Counted from the stretch's first letter, positions 1 to 5,754 are shown. The stretch: 6,998 nt of DNA from Chitinispirillaceae bacterium (GCA_016926315.1 JAFGOU010000195.1:1-6998); one strand, 5' to 3'. Made by a program: numbers and translations. The notes: generated from the sequence alone by a model not told the origin.

Positions 1-166
1 TAAAGCACCACCCCAAGCAACAAAAGAAATGGCGGCGGCGCTAGCGGCTTGTCCTAAAACACCTTTTTCGCTCCGCAGCGCTGTTTTTCACACATTCCCC
101 TTGCGTTCCCCTCCTGCAAAAAGCTAATTTTAACAGGTTTTTCCGATCATTCATTAAGGAGTCATC
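1..166 (+). other. Leader/intergenic region upstream of rplU
   Basis: I see no gene in this stretch. The first three bases are TAA and could end an upstream gene, but this cannot be decided from the window. The region holds a GC-rich patch at 31-48, a 4-bp stem-loop flanked by T5 tracts (CGCT 69-72, AGCG 77-80, T84-88) that is too short to call a terminator with confidence, and an AT-rich hairpin at 113-137 listed separately. A TTGCGT at 101-106 could be a -35 box, but no good -10 box follows at 16-18 bases, so no promoter is called. The region ends in the rplU ribosome binding site, TAAGGAG at 155-161, five bases before the ATG. Confidence 0.6.
113..142 (+). promoter_or_regulatory. Possible attenuator-like hairpin in the rplU leader
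   Basis: CCTG (113-116) can pair with CAGG (134-137), and AAAA (118-121) with TTTT (128-131), around a small internal loop (C117 against A132-A133) and a six-base apical loop. A T5 run (138-142) follows, giving a terminator-like outline 12 bases before the ribosome binding site of rplU. L21 leaders that control rplU are known in some bacteria, but I do not recognise a specific Rfam-type fold here. The stem is short and half of it is A-T, so it may be chance. Confidence 0.25.
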
Positions 167-478
167 ATGTATTCGATTATCGAACAAGGCGGTATGCAGT
201 TCAAGGTAACGCCCGGCGCAACGGTGCAGGTACCGCTCATTGATGCCGAGCCGGGAAGCGAAATCTGTATCGACAAGGTGCTTCTCAGCGCGGAGGGAGA
301 ATCGGTCAGCATCGGGACGCCCTATATCAAAGACGCAAAAGTAACCGCCAAGGTGGTCGGTCACCTGAAGGGGGAAAAGGTGCTGGTCATCAAGAAAATC
401 CGGCGCAAGGATTACCGGCGTAAAAACGGGCACCGGCAGCGGTTCACGAAACTCGAGATTCTTTCCCTCACTGCTTGA
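167..478 (+). CDS. rplU: 50S ribosomal protein L21
   Basis: This is large ribosomal subunit protein L21 (bL21), which binds 23S rRNA. The product is 103 residues, the same length as E. coli L21, and opens with the family's MYSIIEQGG start. The C-terminal half carries the basic signature around residues 77-98 ([16 protein letters not shown] followed by TKLEI), which is diagnostic for the family. The family's usual GGKQY near the N-terminus reads GGMQF here, a mild departure. The start is supported by TAAGGAG at 155-161, five bases upstream. rpmA follows after 19 bases with its own strong ribosome binding site, the classic rplU-rpmA pair. The usual third member, the GTPase gene obg, is not the next gene. 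Identification is secure. Confidence 0.97.
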   Translation: MYSIIEQGGMQFKVTPGATVQVPLIDAEPGSEICIDKVLLSAEGESVSIGTPYIKDAKVTAKVVGHLKGEKVLVIKKIRRKDYRRKNGHRQRFTKLEILSLTA

Positions 479-497
479 ATCCAAGGAGATAGCCAGT

Positions 498-755
498 ATG
501 GCGCATAAAAAAGGCGGCGGCAGCAGCGTAAACGGCAGAGACAGCAATCCAAAAATGCTGGGGGTCAAGTGTTTCGGCGGTCAAAAGGTCCCGGCCGGAA
601 GCATTATTATCAGGCAGCGCGGCACGATTGTGCATCCCGGAAAAAACGTGGGCAAGGGCAAGGACGACACGCTCTTTGCCAAAACAACAGGAGTGGTGCA
701 GTTCAGCCGTTTTTCGGGAAACCGTAAACGGGTGGAAATCGTACCCGCGGCGTAA
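498..755 (+). CDS. rpmA: 50S ribosomal protein L27
   Basis: This is large ribosomal subunit protein L27 (bL27), whose N-terminal tail reaches towards the peptidyl-transferase centre. The product is 85 residues, the family's usual length. It begins directly with [10 protein letters not shown], so it lacks the cleavable N-terminal extension found in Firmicutes L27. The conserved core is plain: [13 protein letters not shown] (residues 12-24), [12 protein letters not shown] (36-43), [16 protein letters not shown] (46-61). The ribosome binding site AAGGAG (483-488) sits nine bases before ATG. It forms an operon with rplU. The stop at 753-755 is followed by a likely intrinsic terminator at 777-805, so the ribosomal operon probably ends here and not in the next gene. 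Confidence 0.97.
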   Translation: MAHKKGGGSSVNGRDSNPKMLGVKCFGGQKVPAGSIIIRQRGTIVHPGKNVGKGKDDTLFAKTTGVVQFSRFSGNRKRVEIVPAA

Positions 756-776
756 TACCGTTTTTTCCGGCAGGCT

Positions 777-805
777 GGCAGACCGGCAGGGATCTGTCTT
801 TTTTT
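777..805 (+). terminator. Probable rho-independent terminator after rpmA
   Basis: GGCAGA (777-782) pairs with TCTGTC (793-798) over six positions with one G-U wobble. The loop is ten bases, and a run of seven T (799-805) follows immediately. It lies 21 bases after the rpmA stop, where the ribosomal operon should end. The stem is modest in length. The 5' arm is the middle one of three GGCAG units spaced exactly eight bases apart (769, 777, 785), so the arm at 769 could form an alternative stem with the same 3' side. Confidence 0.5.
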
Positions 806-944
806 CGAATTAAACCTTCCTTACCGGCGGACTTTTTCTTATAATTACCTACTATACGGTATCTCATGGTGAGCATGCTGTATTTTAACAGTCTATCCGT
901 TCCGGTAGACGCACCAATTTCTCACCGCCAATCAGGACCTCATC
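806..944 (+). promoter_or_regulatory. Spacer with a possible -10 box for the phosphatase-lpt genes
   Basis: A perfect TATAAT occurs at 840-845 in an AT-rich patch about 100 bases before the ATG at 945. No convincing TTGACA-like box lies 16-18 bases upstream (TTCCTT at 817-822 is the best at 17), and there is no extended -10 TG. A small palindrome, ATAC-G-GTAT (854-862), follows and could be an operator or chance. The position, after a terminator and before a new gene cluster, is right for a promoter, but the sequence evidence is thin. The ribosome binding site of the next gene is AGGA at 934-937. Confidence 0.3.
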
Positions 945-2759
945 ATGCCAGTCAAAAAAAAGGCGAAACGCGTCCCTTCACGTAAAAAGAATCCCGTCAT
1001 CAAAAGGACGGCTAAAATCAAAGATACGTTTCATCTCCCCAGCGAGGGAGAACTGCTGCACATGCTGCTCGACAACATCCCGGACGCGATCTATTTCAAA
1101 GACCTTAAGAGCAGGTTCGTCCGGATAAACCGGGGATGGATAACGAAAACCGGGGGCATCGCCGATAACGAAAAAAAGGTGATCGGCAAAACTGATTTCG
1201 ATTTTTTTACACTCGAACATGCCCGGCAGGCCTTCCTTGATGAACAGAAAATCATCCGTACCGGAAAACCGATCGTCGGCATAGAAGAAAAAGAGACCTG
1301 GCCTGACCGGCCCGATACCTGGGTGTCCACCACGAAAATGCCGTTTATCGATAAAAAAGGGCACACAATCGGCACCTTCGGTTTGTCCCGCGATATCACG
1401 GAGGTGAAAAAATACCGCGACGCGCTCCAGCGGGCCAAGGATGAACTCGAGGAACGCGTCAAGGAGCGTACCGCCGAGCTGAGCGAGGCAAAGTTCCGGC
1501 TTGAGCAGCATGTTGAACAGCTCAAATTTCTCAACCTGACCGCCTACAACCTGGCACAGATAACCAATATCGACGCACTTTTCAGCGCCATCGGCAATGC
1601 CTTTTACGCCCGGTTCCCTTTTGCGCACATCAGCGTGTGCCAGAAAACCAAGACCGCCTTTTCATGCGTGTATGCAACCGGCGCCCTCGAACCGCCCGAA
1701 GCCCGCGCTCTTTCAGAAAAAGCCCTCGAGCCCTTCTTCGACAATGATATCACCCAGCCGCAGCTTATCGAGCAGTGGGTGCTTAGGGACCATATGAAGC
1801 TCTCATGGCCCCGTGCCCTGGAAGAAGACCCCTACTGGATACTCTTTCCGCTCATATCCGACAATGCCACCCTGGCAATGGTGGAACTTTTCGTTGCCCG
1901 CCAGGGCGAGACCATATTCAAGCAGGAGTACACGCTGCTGTCAACCCTTGCCTCGCACGCCGCCACATGCCTTTCCAACGCGCTCCATTACAAATACCTT
2001 GAAATGCGGGCGAGACTCGAAGGTGAGCTCGAGGCCGCACGAAACATCCAGCAGAGCCTCATGCCGTACGAAACGCCGAAGATCCCGCGCCTGCAGCTTG
2101 CCGGCGCCTATCTTCCGGCTTATGAGGTGGGGGGCGACTACCTCGACTATTTCCAGGCGGGCGACGGATCGTGGGTCATCATGGTGGCCGACGTATGCGG
2201 CAAGGGAGTGCCGGCAGCACTGCTCATGAGCGTCCTGCGCAGCATCGCCAGGGTTGAAGCCCGGGTACATTTTGGCGCGAAGGAGCTTCTCTGCGCGGTC
2301 AACGAATCGATCTGCCTCAATATCAACGAACGGTCGTTTATCACCGCCCTCGCACTGGTGATCAAGTCCGACGGTTCATCCATGACCTATGCGCGCGCCG
2401 GTCATGCGAAGCTGCTCAGGATCAACGCCGGACGGGAACGCGTGGAAACCATCGATTCGAAGGGGCTGGCGCTCGGCATTATGCAGAATGTCAATGAATT
2501 CTCCGGCCATCTCGAGGAAATGGTCCTTCCTCTTTGCGCCGGCGAGACCTACCTCGCCTACACCGACGGCCTTACGGAAGCGGTCGACGAGCAGAAAAAC
2601 GCCTACGGATTGCCGCACCTGATCCAGACCATGCTCGAGCTCAAGGAGGGGAACGCCGACCACATGATCAACGGGCTTCTCACCGACATCCGATTGTTTA
2701 CAAAAAACAAGCCGGCGCATGACGACCTCACCATGATGGCGATGCTGGTGACGGGATAA
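945..2759 (+). CDS. PAS-GAF-SpoIIE (RsbU-type) serine/threonine phosphatase
   Basis: This is a cytoplasmic sensor phosphatase of 604 residues with no membrane segment. Residues 1-27 are a Lys/Arg-rich tail (12 basic residues). A PAS domain spans about 36-155, from LLDNIPDAIYFKD to the GTFGLSRDIT end typical of PAS/PAC. A heptad-like charged helix (about 155-195) is probably a coiled coil. A GAF-like domain covers about 196-346, and a second helix (EMRARLEGELEAARNIQQSLMP) enters a PP2C/SpoIIE domain (378-604). The metal-binding acidic motifs are all present: GGDYLDYF (D398), ADVCGKG (D416), YTDGLTEA (D541) and HDDLT (D593, D594), plus AGH at 485-487. It is therefore expected to be active. Such proteins normally dephosphorylate a STAS anti-anti-sigma factor. 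No HATPase kinase or STAS domain is fused or nearby, so the target is unknown. AGGA at 934-937 supports the start. lptC begins three bases after the stop, implying co-transcription. Confidence 0.92.
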   Translation: MPVKKKAKRVPSRKKNPVIKRTAKIKDTFHLPSEGELLHMLLDNIPDAIYFKDLKSRFVRINRGWITKTGGIADNEKKVIGKTDFDFFTLEHARQAFLDEQKIIRTGKPIVGIEEKETWPDRPDTWVSTTKMPFIDKKGHTIGTFGLSRDITEVKKYRDALQRAKDELEERVKERTAELSEAKFRLEQHVEQLKFLNLTAYNLAQITNIDALFSAIGNAFYARFPFAHISVCQKTKTAFSCVYATGALEPPEARALSEKALEPFFDNDITQPQLIEQWVLRDHMKLSWPRALEEDPYWILFPLISDNATLAMVELFVARQGETIFKQEYTLLSTLASHAATCLSNALHYKYLEMRARLEGELEAARNIQQSLMPYETPKIPRLQLAGAYLPAYEVGGDYLDYFQAGDGSWVIMVADVCGKGVPAALLMSVLRSIARVEARVHFGAKELLCAVNESICLNINERSFITALALVIKSDGSSMTYARAGHAKLLRINAGRERVETIDSKGLALGIMQNVNEFSGHLEEMVLPLCAGETYLAYTDGLTEAVDEQKNAYGLPHLIQTMLELKEGNADHMINGLLTDIRLFTKNKPAHDDLTMMAMLVTG

Positions 2760-2762
2760 CGG

Positions 2763-3359
2763 ATGCATCCGGCCATGGACCGATTTTTCCGGGGACTTAT
2801 TGCGGCTTTCCTGTGCAGTACCGTACTTCCGGCCGGCTGTGCGAAAAAGCAGGAGACGCTGCCGCTTTCTTCGGATTCGGTCATGAATCCGTATCAGGAG
2901 TTCGGAAAAACAACCCTCTTTTTTTTCGAGGGGAAACACAAGCGGTGGCGGCTTGAGTCCGATTACATGAAGAAACCGCTCCTCGATACCGGGGTGATGC
3001 TTGTCACCCCGGTACTCCTCATCCTTTACGATTCGCTGGGCACTGCCCGTACACGGGTGGTTTCCGACTCCGGTTTCACGACCCAGGCGCTGACGAGTTT
3101 TACCGTCTGGGGAAACGTGTTTATCAGGAACCAGGACTCGCTCATCGTACGCACGCAGAGACTGTGGTGGATCAAGGATAAGCACAAGGTGGAATCCGAC
3201 ACCTTCGTGCAGATCGAAACGGTCAAAGGCGACATCCTTCGCGGCAAGGGTCTCGACGCCACAGAGGATTTTTCCCGTTTCACCTTTAAGGCGCAGGTCT
3301 CGGGCACCTTCCCTGATTTTAAAAGACGCATGGAGACCGACGACGACCGGATCTATTGA
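2763..3359 (+). CDS. lptC: LptC-like LPS export lipoprotein
   Basis: This is a probable LPS transport protein of the LptC/YrbK family, which accepts LPS from the LptB2FG transporter and hands it to LptA at the periplasmic face of the inner membrane. It has 198 residues, close to E. coli LptC (191). A hydrophobic N-terminal segment (about 8-24) ends in LPAGC with C26 as the likely lipidated cysteine. The -3 residue is proline, so the lipobox is imperfect and a membrane anchor is the alternative. The region 57-180 has the beta-rich pattern of the family: RWRLESDYM, TSFTVWGNVFIRNQDS, TQRLWWIKDKHKVESDTFVQI, then GDILRGKGLDA. It starts three bases after the phosphatase stop. GGGA at 2753-2756 is a weak binding site, and an in-frame ATG at 2775 is another possible start that keeps the signal segment. 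The lptA-lptB genes downstream support the call. Confidence 0.85.
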   Translation: MHPAMDRFFRGLIAAFLCSTVLPAGCAKKQETLPLSSDSVMNPYQEFGKTTLFFFEGKHKRWRLESDYMKKPLLDTGVMLVTPVLLILYDSLGTARTRVVSDSGFTTQALTSFTVWGNVFIRNQDSLIVRTQRLWWIKDKHKVESDTFVQIETVKGDILRGKGLDATEDFSRFTFKAQVSGTFPDFKRRMETDDDRIY

Positions 3360-3434
3360 ACGGACGGTAGGGTTTCCGCATCGTAACGAATTTCATGGTA
3401 TAACGATATAAACGTTCTGGTGTGCGGATTACTA

Positions 3435-3505
3435 TGAGACCGTTAATATAAGTATCCTCTGCGTTCTCCGCATCTCTGCGGTGAAATTGGGAATTGACGG
3501 TTTTA
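3435..3505. repeat. Imperfect inverted repeat enclosing the CTCTGCG repeat
   Basis: The arm at 3435-3447 and the arm at 3493-3505 can pair over 13 positions, of which 10 are Watson-Crick and three are G-U in RNA. The core is ACCGTTAAT against ATTGACGGT. The arms enclose 45 bases, which include a perfect inner hairpin: CCGCA (3468-3472), loop TCTC, TGCGG (3477-3481). It could be the edges of a small mobile repeat or an RNA fold between lptC and lptA. The length is modest enough that chance cannot be excluded. Confidence 0.4.
3456..3486 (-). repeat. Dispersed CTCTGCG-type intergenic repeat (HRRDAENAE repeat)
   Basis: The + strand reads CCTCTGCG, TTCTCCGCA, TCTCTGCGGTGAA in near-tandem steps of eight to nine bases. 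Its reverse complement translates as HRRDAENAE, a peptide I recognise from spurious small proteins predicted over a repeat dispersed in many unrelated environmental bacterial genomes. The recognition is from memory and was not searched here. The short open frame on the minus strand across it (3319-3513) has no ribosomal signal and no family resemblance, so I treat it as non-coding. What the repeat does is not known to me. Confidence 0.65.
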
Positions 3506-3511
3506 GGATCC

Positions 3512-3530
3512 ATGCCGCCCCTACGGGGCT
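3512..3530. repeat. Short intergenic palindrome, copy 1
   Basis: The unit ATGCCGCCCCTACGGGGCT contains a perfect 5-bp stem, GCCCC (3517-3521) and GGGGC (3525-3529), around a TAC triloop. A second unit with the same frame lies 51 bases on. Such GC-rich hairpins in spacers resemble REP-type extragenic palindromes. No transposase or RAYT gene is in the window to support mobilisation. There is no T-run after it, so it is not a classical terminator. Confidence 0.65.
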
Positions 3531-3562
3531 ATACGATTTATTCCCTTCCGTTCTCTACAAAC

Positions 3563-3581
3563 ATGTCGGCCCTACGGGCCT
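3563..3581. repeat. Short intergenic palindrome, copy 2
   Basis: The unit ATGTCGGCCCTACGGGCCT matches copy 1 at 16 of 19 positions. The stem is GGCCC (3568-3572) and GGGCC (3576-3580) around the same TAC loop. Two of the three differences, unit positions 7 and 17, are partners in the stem: a C-G pair in copy 1 has become a G-C pair here. The sequence just before it, TTCTCTACAAAC (3551-3562), may belong to the repeat, since I associate a similar flank with this palindrome family from memory only. Confidence 0.65.
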
Positions 3582-3720
3582 GAAGCGAATGGCCAACCCA
3601 TCTGTTCATAATAAAAAATTCCGGAAAACCTATTTAGTGTCCGTCTGAAAACCCTCACGGTCACAAGGTTGTTATTCCGTCTTTTTACCGTCACCCCCAC
3701 CCGTATTGTATTTTTTTTTC

Positions 3721-4830
3721 ATGATCCGTCCTTGCGCCATCATCGCAGCCCTCCTTTTTGCCGTGTCCGCCCAGGCAGCGGAGAAGCCCCCCCCCTCCCT
3801 TATCCTCCAGTCCGCGAACACCAACGAGAACACCTTTTCAAACGGCGAGCTCATCAGCGTGCTGCGCGGGAACGTGGCCTTTGTGTACGACGACATCCGC
3901 ATCCGTTCCGACGAAGCGACCTGGTGGCGAAACAAGGGTGCGGTGCTCTTCAAAAACAAGGTGCGGGTGGTGCGCGGGCGCCAGGTGCTGACCTGCAACC
4001 GGATGGATTTTACGAAAGAAAACAATACCCTCGTTGCGACCGGAAATTTCGATTTCTTCGACTCCACCGAACTCAGCAGGCTCAGGGGAAACAACGCGGA
4101 GTACCAGATCGTGAAAAAAATATTCTCCTTGCAGGGGAACCCTTCGCTGGTCCGCTACGATACGGCATCGGCCGAGACCCTGACCATTACGAGCATCACC
4201 ATGAGCTATATCGACTCCCTCAAGCGCGCCACGGGCATCGATTCGGTCACCATCCGCAAAGGCGTGCTGACCTCGAAATGCCAGCGCGCCCATTATTTTA
4301 CGGCGCTGAACCGGGCGCACCTTCGCGGCTCTCCGCGCGTGTGGTATGACCTGCACTTCCTCACCGGCGACTCCATCGACCTGAATTTCAGTGAAGAGTC
4401 CCTTCGCGACGCCGCGATTGTCGGCACAGGGCACGGCATCTATACCGATACCGCCGCCAGGGCAAACAGGGACACCTCGTTTACCCATATATGGGGTGAC
4501 AGCCTGTATATGGCCGTCTCGGATTCGGGAACGCTCGAAGTCATCTGGTCGATCGGCAGGGCTCTCAGCAAAAGCTTCGAGAGCGGCAACCCTCTGCAGG
4601 CCAACACCGCCAGCGGCAGGATCATGATGCTCGGCTTCACTCCCGGCGGCGACGTGCATACGCTCAAGATATGGGGAAACGCGAGCAGCACCTATTTTAC
4701 GGAGGACGCCGGCGGTACGGGCTGCAACGAAGTAAGCGGCGACAGCGTCGCCGTCTCTTTTTCAAAAGGAAAGGCCCGGTTCGTCACGCTTGCCGGCAGT
4801 ACGCGGGGAAAGTATTTTCCGCTCCAGTAA
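3721..4830 (+). CDS. lptA: LptA/OstA-family periplasmic LPS transport protein, long form
   Basis: This is a periplasmic protein of the LptA/OstA family, which forms the bridge carrying LPS from LptC to LptD. From the ATG at 3721 it has 369 residues, about twice the E. coli length (185). Residues 1-19 are a signal peptide (MIRPCAIIAALLFAVSAQA, cleavage before A20). The OstA-like domain spans about 30-145: GNVAFVYDDIRIRSDEATWW, KNKVRVVRGRQVLTC, then TLVATGNFDF. The C-terminal part has four short beta-type repeats starting near residues 216, 259, 299 and 340. An in-frame TTG at 3706 would add five residues (MYFFF). I prefer ATG, because it leaves a standard signal peptide. Neither start has a Shine-Dalgarno sequence, and T9 precedes the ATG. 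lptB follows after 35 bases. The length resembles OstA-like proteins of non-proteobacterial diderms. A fragment of an LptD-like protein is the less likely alternative. Confidence 0.83.
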   Translation: MIRPCAIIAALLFAVSAQAAEKPPPSLILQSANTNENTFSNGELISVLRGNVAFVYDDIRIRSDEATWWRNKGAVLFKNKVRVVRGRQVLTCNRMDFTKENNTLVATGNFDFFDSTELSRLRGNNAEYQIVKKIFSLQGNPSLVRYDTASAETLTITSITMSYIDSLKRATGIDSVTIRKGVLTSKCQRAHYFTALNRAHLRGSPRVWYDLHFLTGDSIDLNFSEESLRDAAIVGTGHGIYTDTAARANRDTSFTHIWGDSLYMAVSDSGTLEVIWSIGRALSKSFESGNPLQANTASGRIMMLGFTPGGDVHTLKIWGNASSTYFTEDAGGTGCNEVSGDSVAVSFSKGKARFVTLAGSTRGKYFPLQ

Positions 4831-4865
4831 AGTTCCTCCCCTCATGCTGAAAACAGGATGCGGCA

Positions 4866-5660
4866 ATGCAGATTAACGGCGAGATCGACACGGCAGCAGA
4901 CCGGACCCATGCGGTTGCCGCGGCCCGCACGCAAGGGCGCGAAATCAGGACCGAGGGCCTTGTCAAGATATACAGCAAGCGTACCGTGGTCGCCGGCGCC
5001 TCCATTATGGTGCATCAGGGGGAAATCGTGGGACTTTTAGGTCCCAACGGCGCCGGGAAAACGACCACGTTCTACATGATCGTCGGCCTGGTCCGTCCCA
5101 ATAAGGGCACGATCTTTCTCGACAACGCCAACATCTCAAAAAAACCGATGTACAAGCGGGCGCGCATGGGCATCGGATATCTGCCGCAGGAGCCTTCGAT
5201 TTTCCGCAAGCTCTCGGTGGCCGACAACATCCTTTCGGTCCTCGAATACCAGGGCATCGGATTCAAGGAGCGGAAAAAAAAGATGCGCGAGCTGCTCAGC
5301 GACATGCATGTGGACCATCTTGAAAAAAGCCTCGGGTACCAGCTCTCGGGAGGGGAACGGCGCCGGGTTGAAATCGCCCGCGCGCTTGCCATCAAACCGG
5401 ACTTCATTCTGCTCGACGAACCGTTCGCCGGTGTCGATCCCATCGCGGTCGAGGACATTCAGAGCATTGTCCACGAGCTCAAATACAAGGGCTACGGCGT
5501 TCTGATTACCGACCACAATGTCCGCGAAACGCTCAGAATCACCGACCGCGCTTATATCATGGCCGAAGGGAAAATCCTCATTTCCGGTACCGCAAAGGAA
5601 CTCGCGGAAAACCCTGAAGCGCGCAGGATCTATCTGGGGCAGAATTTCCGTCTCGATTGA
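4866..5660 (+). CDS. lptB: LPS export ABC transporter ATP-binding protein LptB
   Basis: This is the cytoplasmic ATPase of the LptB2FG transporter, which drives LPS extraction from the inner membrane. All ABC motifs are intact: Walker A GPNGAGKT (residues 59-66), Q-loop Q108 in [14 protein letters not shown], signature LSGGE (160-164), Walker B ILLDEP with catalytic E185, D-loop GVDP and switch H217 in TDHNVRET. The [13 protein letters not shown] and DHNVRETL stretches are typical of LptB rather than of the related branched-chain amino-acid ATPases. It has 264 residues, about 20 more than E. coli LptB. The excess is an N-terminal extension (about 1-26) before the usual [13 protein letters not shown] start. 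AGGA (4855-4858), seven bases before the ATG, supports this start, and no in-frame alternative lies at the conserved beginning. It lies 35 bases after lptA and 109 before rpoN. Its LptF and LptG partners are not in the window. Confidence 0.96.
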   Translation: MQINGEIDTAADRTHAVAAARTQGREIRTEGLVKIYSKRTVVAGASIMVHQGEIVGLLGPNGAGKTTTFYMIVGLVRPNKGTIFLDNANISKKPMYKRARMGIGYLPQEPSIFRKLSVADNILSVLEYQGIGFKERKKKMRELLSDMHVDHLEKSLGYQLSGGERRRVEIARALAIKPDFILLDEPFAGVDPIAVEDIQSIVHELKYKGYGVLITDHNVRETLRITDRAYIMAEGKILISGTAKELAENPEARRIYLGQNFRLD

Positions 5661-5754
5661 CGGTACTTCGGCCCCGGTGCCCGGCATATCTTTTGCTTGA
5701 TCCCTCTCCCCTTTTATTTTTCCCCGAACTATTTTCATATCGGTCCAATTTTTC

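Larger units (their letters stand above)
3360..3720. other. Non-coding repeat island between lptC and lptA
   Basis: This stretch of 361 bases has no credible gene. It is visibly richer in A and T than its flanks, apart from its GC-rich repeats. In order it contains an AT-rich segment (3360-3434), a long imperfect inverted repeat (3435-3505) enclosing a CTCTGCG-type repeat (3456-3486), two related palindromes (3512-3530 and 3563-3581), the palindrome TTCCGGAA (3619-3626), three CCGTC words (3641, 3677, 3688), and a T9 run (3711-3719) touching the lptA start codon. No promoter with both boxes could be identified. Its position inside an otherwise compact lpt cluster suggests insertion of small repeats, though this is inference. 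Confidence 0.75.

Noticed and set aside
41..568. Minus-strand open frame of 175 codons over the leader, rplU and rpmA start
   Set aside because: It overlaps two secure ribosomal protein genes in antisense and has no family resemblance.
978..1628. Minus-strand open frame of 216 codons opposite the phosphatase gene
   Set aside because: It lies wholly antisense to a well-supported PAS-GAF-SpoIIE gene, has no recognisable family pattern, and is explained by the codon bias of the + strand gene.
2376..3185. Minus-strand open frame of 269 codons across the phosphatase-lptC junction
   Set aside because: It spans the ends of two convincing + strand genes and its translation shows no domain or composition typical of a real protein.
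3376..3404. Possible promoter with TATAAC at 3399-3404
   Set aside because: No acceptable -35 box lies at 16-18 bases, and the region is AT-rich enough for such a hexamer by chance.
3319..3513. Small minus-strand protein containing HRRDAENAED
   Set aside because: It is the known type of false protein produced by a dispersed repeat. It overlaps the lptC end and has no ribosome binding site of note.
3512..3581. CRISPR-like direct repeats
   Set aside because: There are only two short palindromic units, a single 32-base interval, and no cas genes. A REP-like hairpin pair explains them better.
3631..3692. Possible additional repeat or transposon end with CCGTC words at 3641, 3677 and 3688
   Set aside because: The words are only five to seven bases long and irregularly spaced, and no terminal inverted repeat or target duplication could be found.
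3669..4349. Plus-strand open frame of 226 codons overlapping the start of lptA
   Set aside because: It is out of frame with the OstA domain, and its Arg/His/Pro-rich translation is typical of a shifted frame. The lptA frame alone carries a signal peptide.
3838..4659. Minus-strand open frame of 273 codons opposite lptA
   Set aside because: It is antisense to a gene with a signal peptide and OstA pattern. The translation looks random, rich in Gly, Arg, His and Ala.
5661..5694. Possible terminator between lptB and rpoN
   Set aside because: The best stem is five pairs with one wobble and is separated from a short T4 run by about nine bases, too weak to call.
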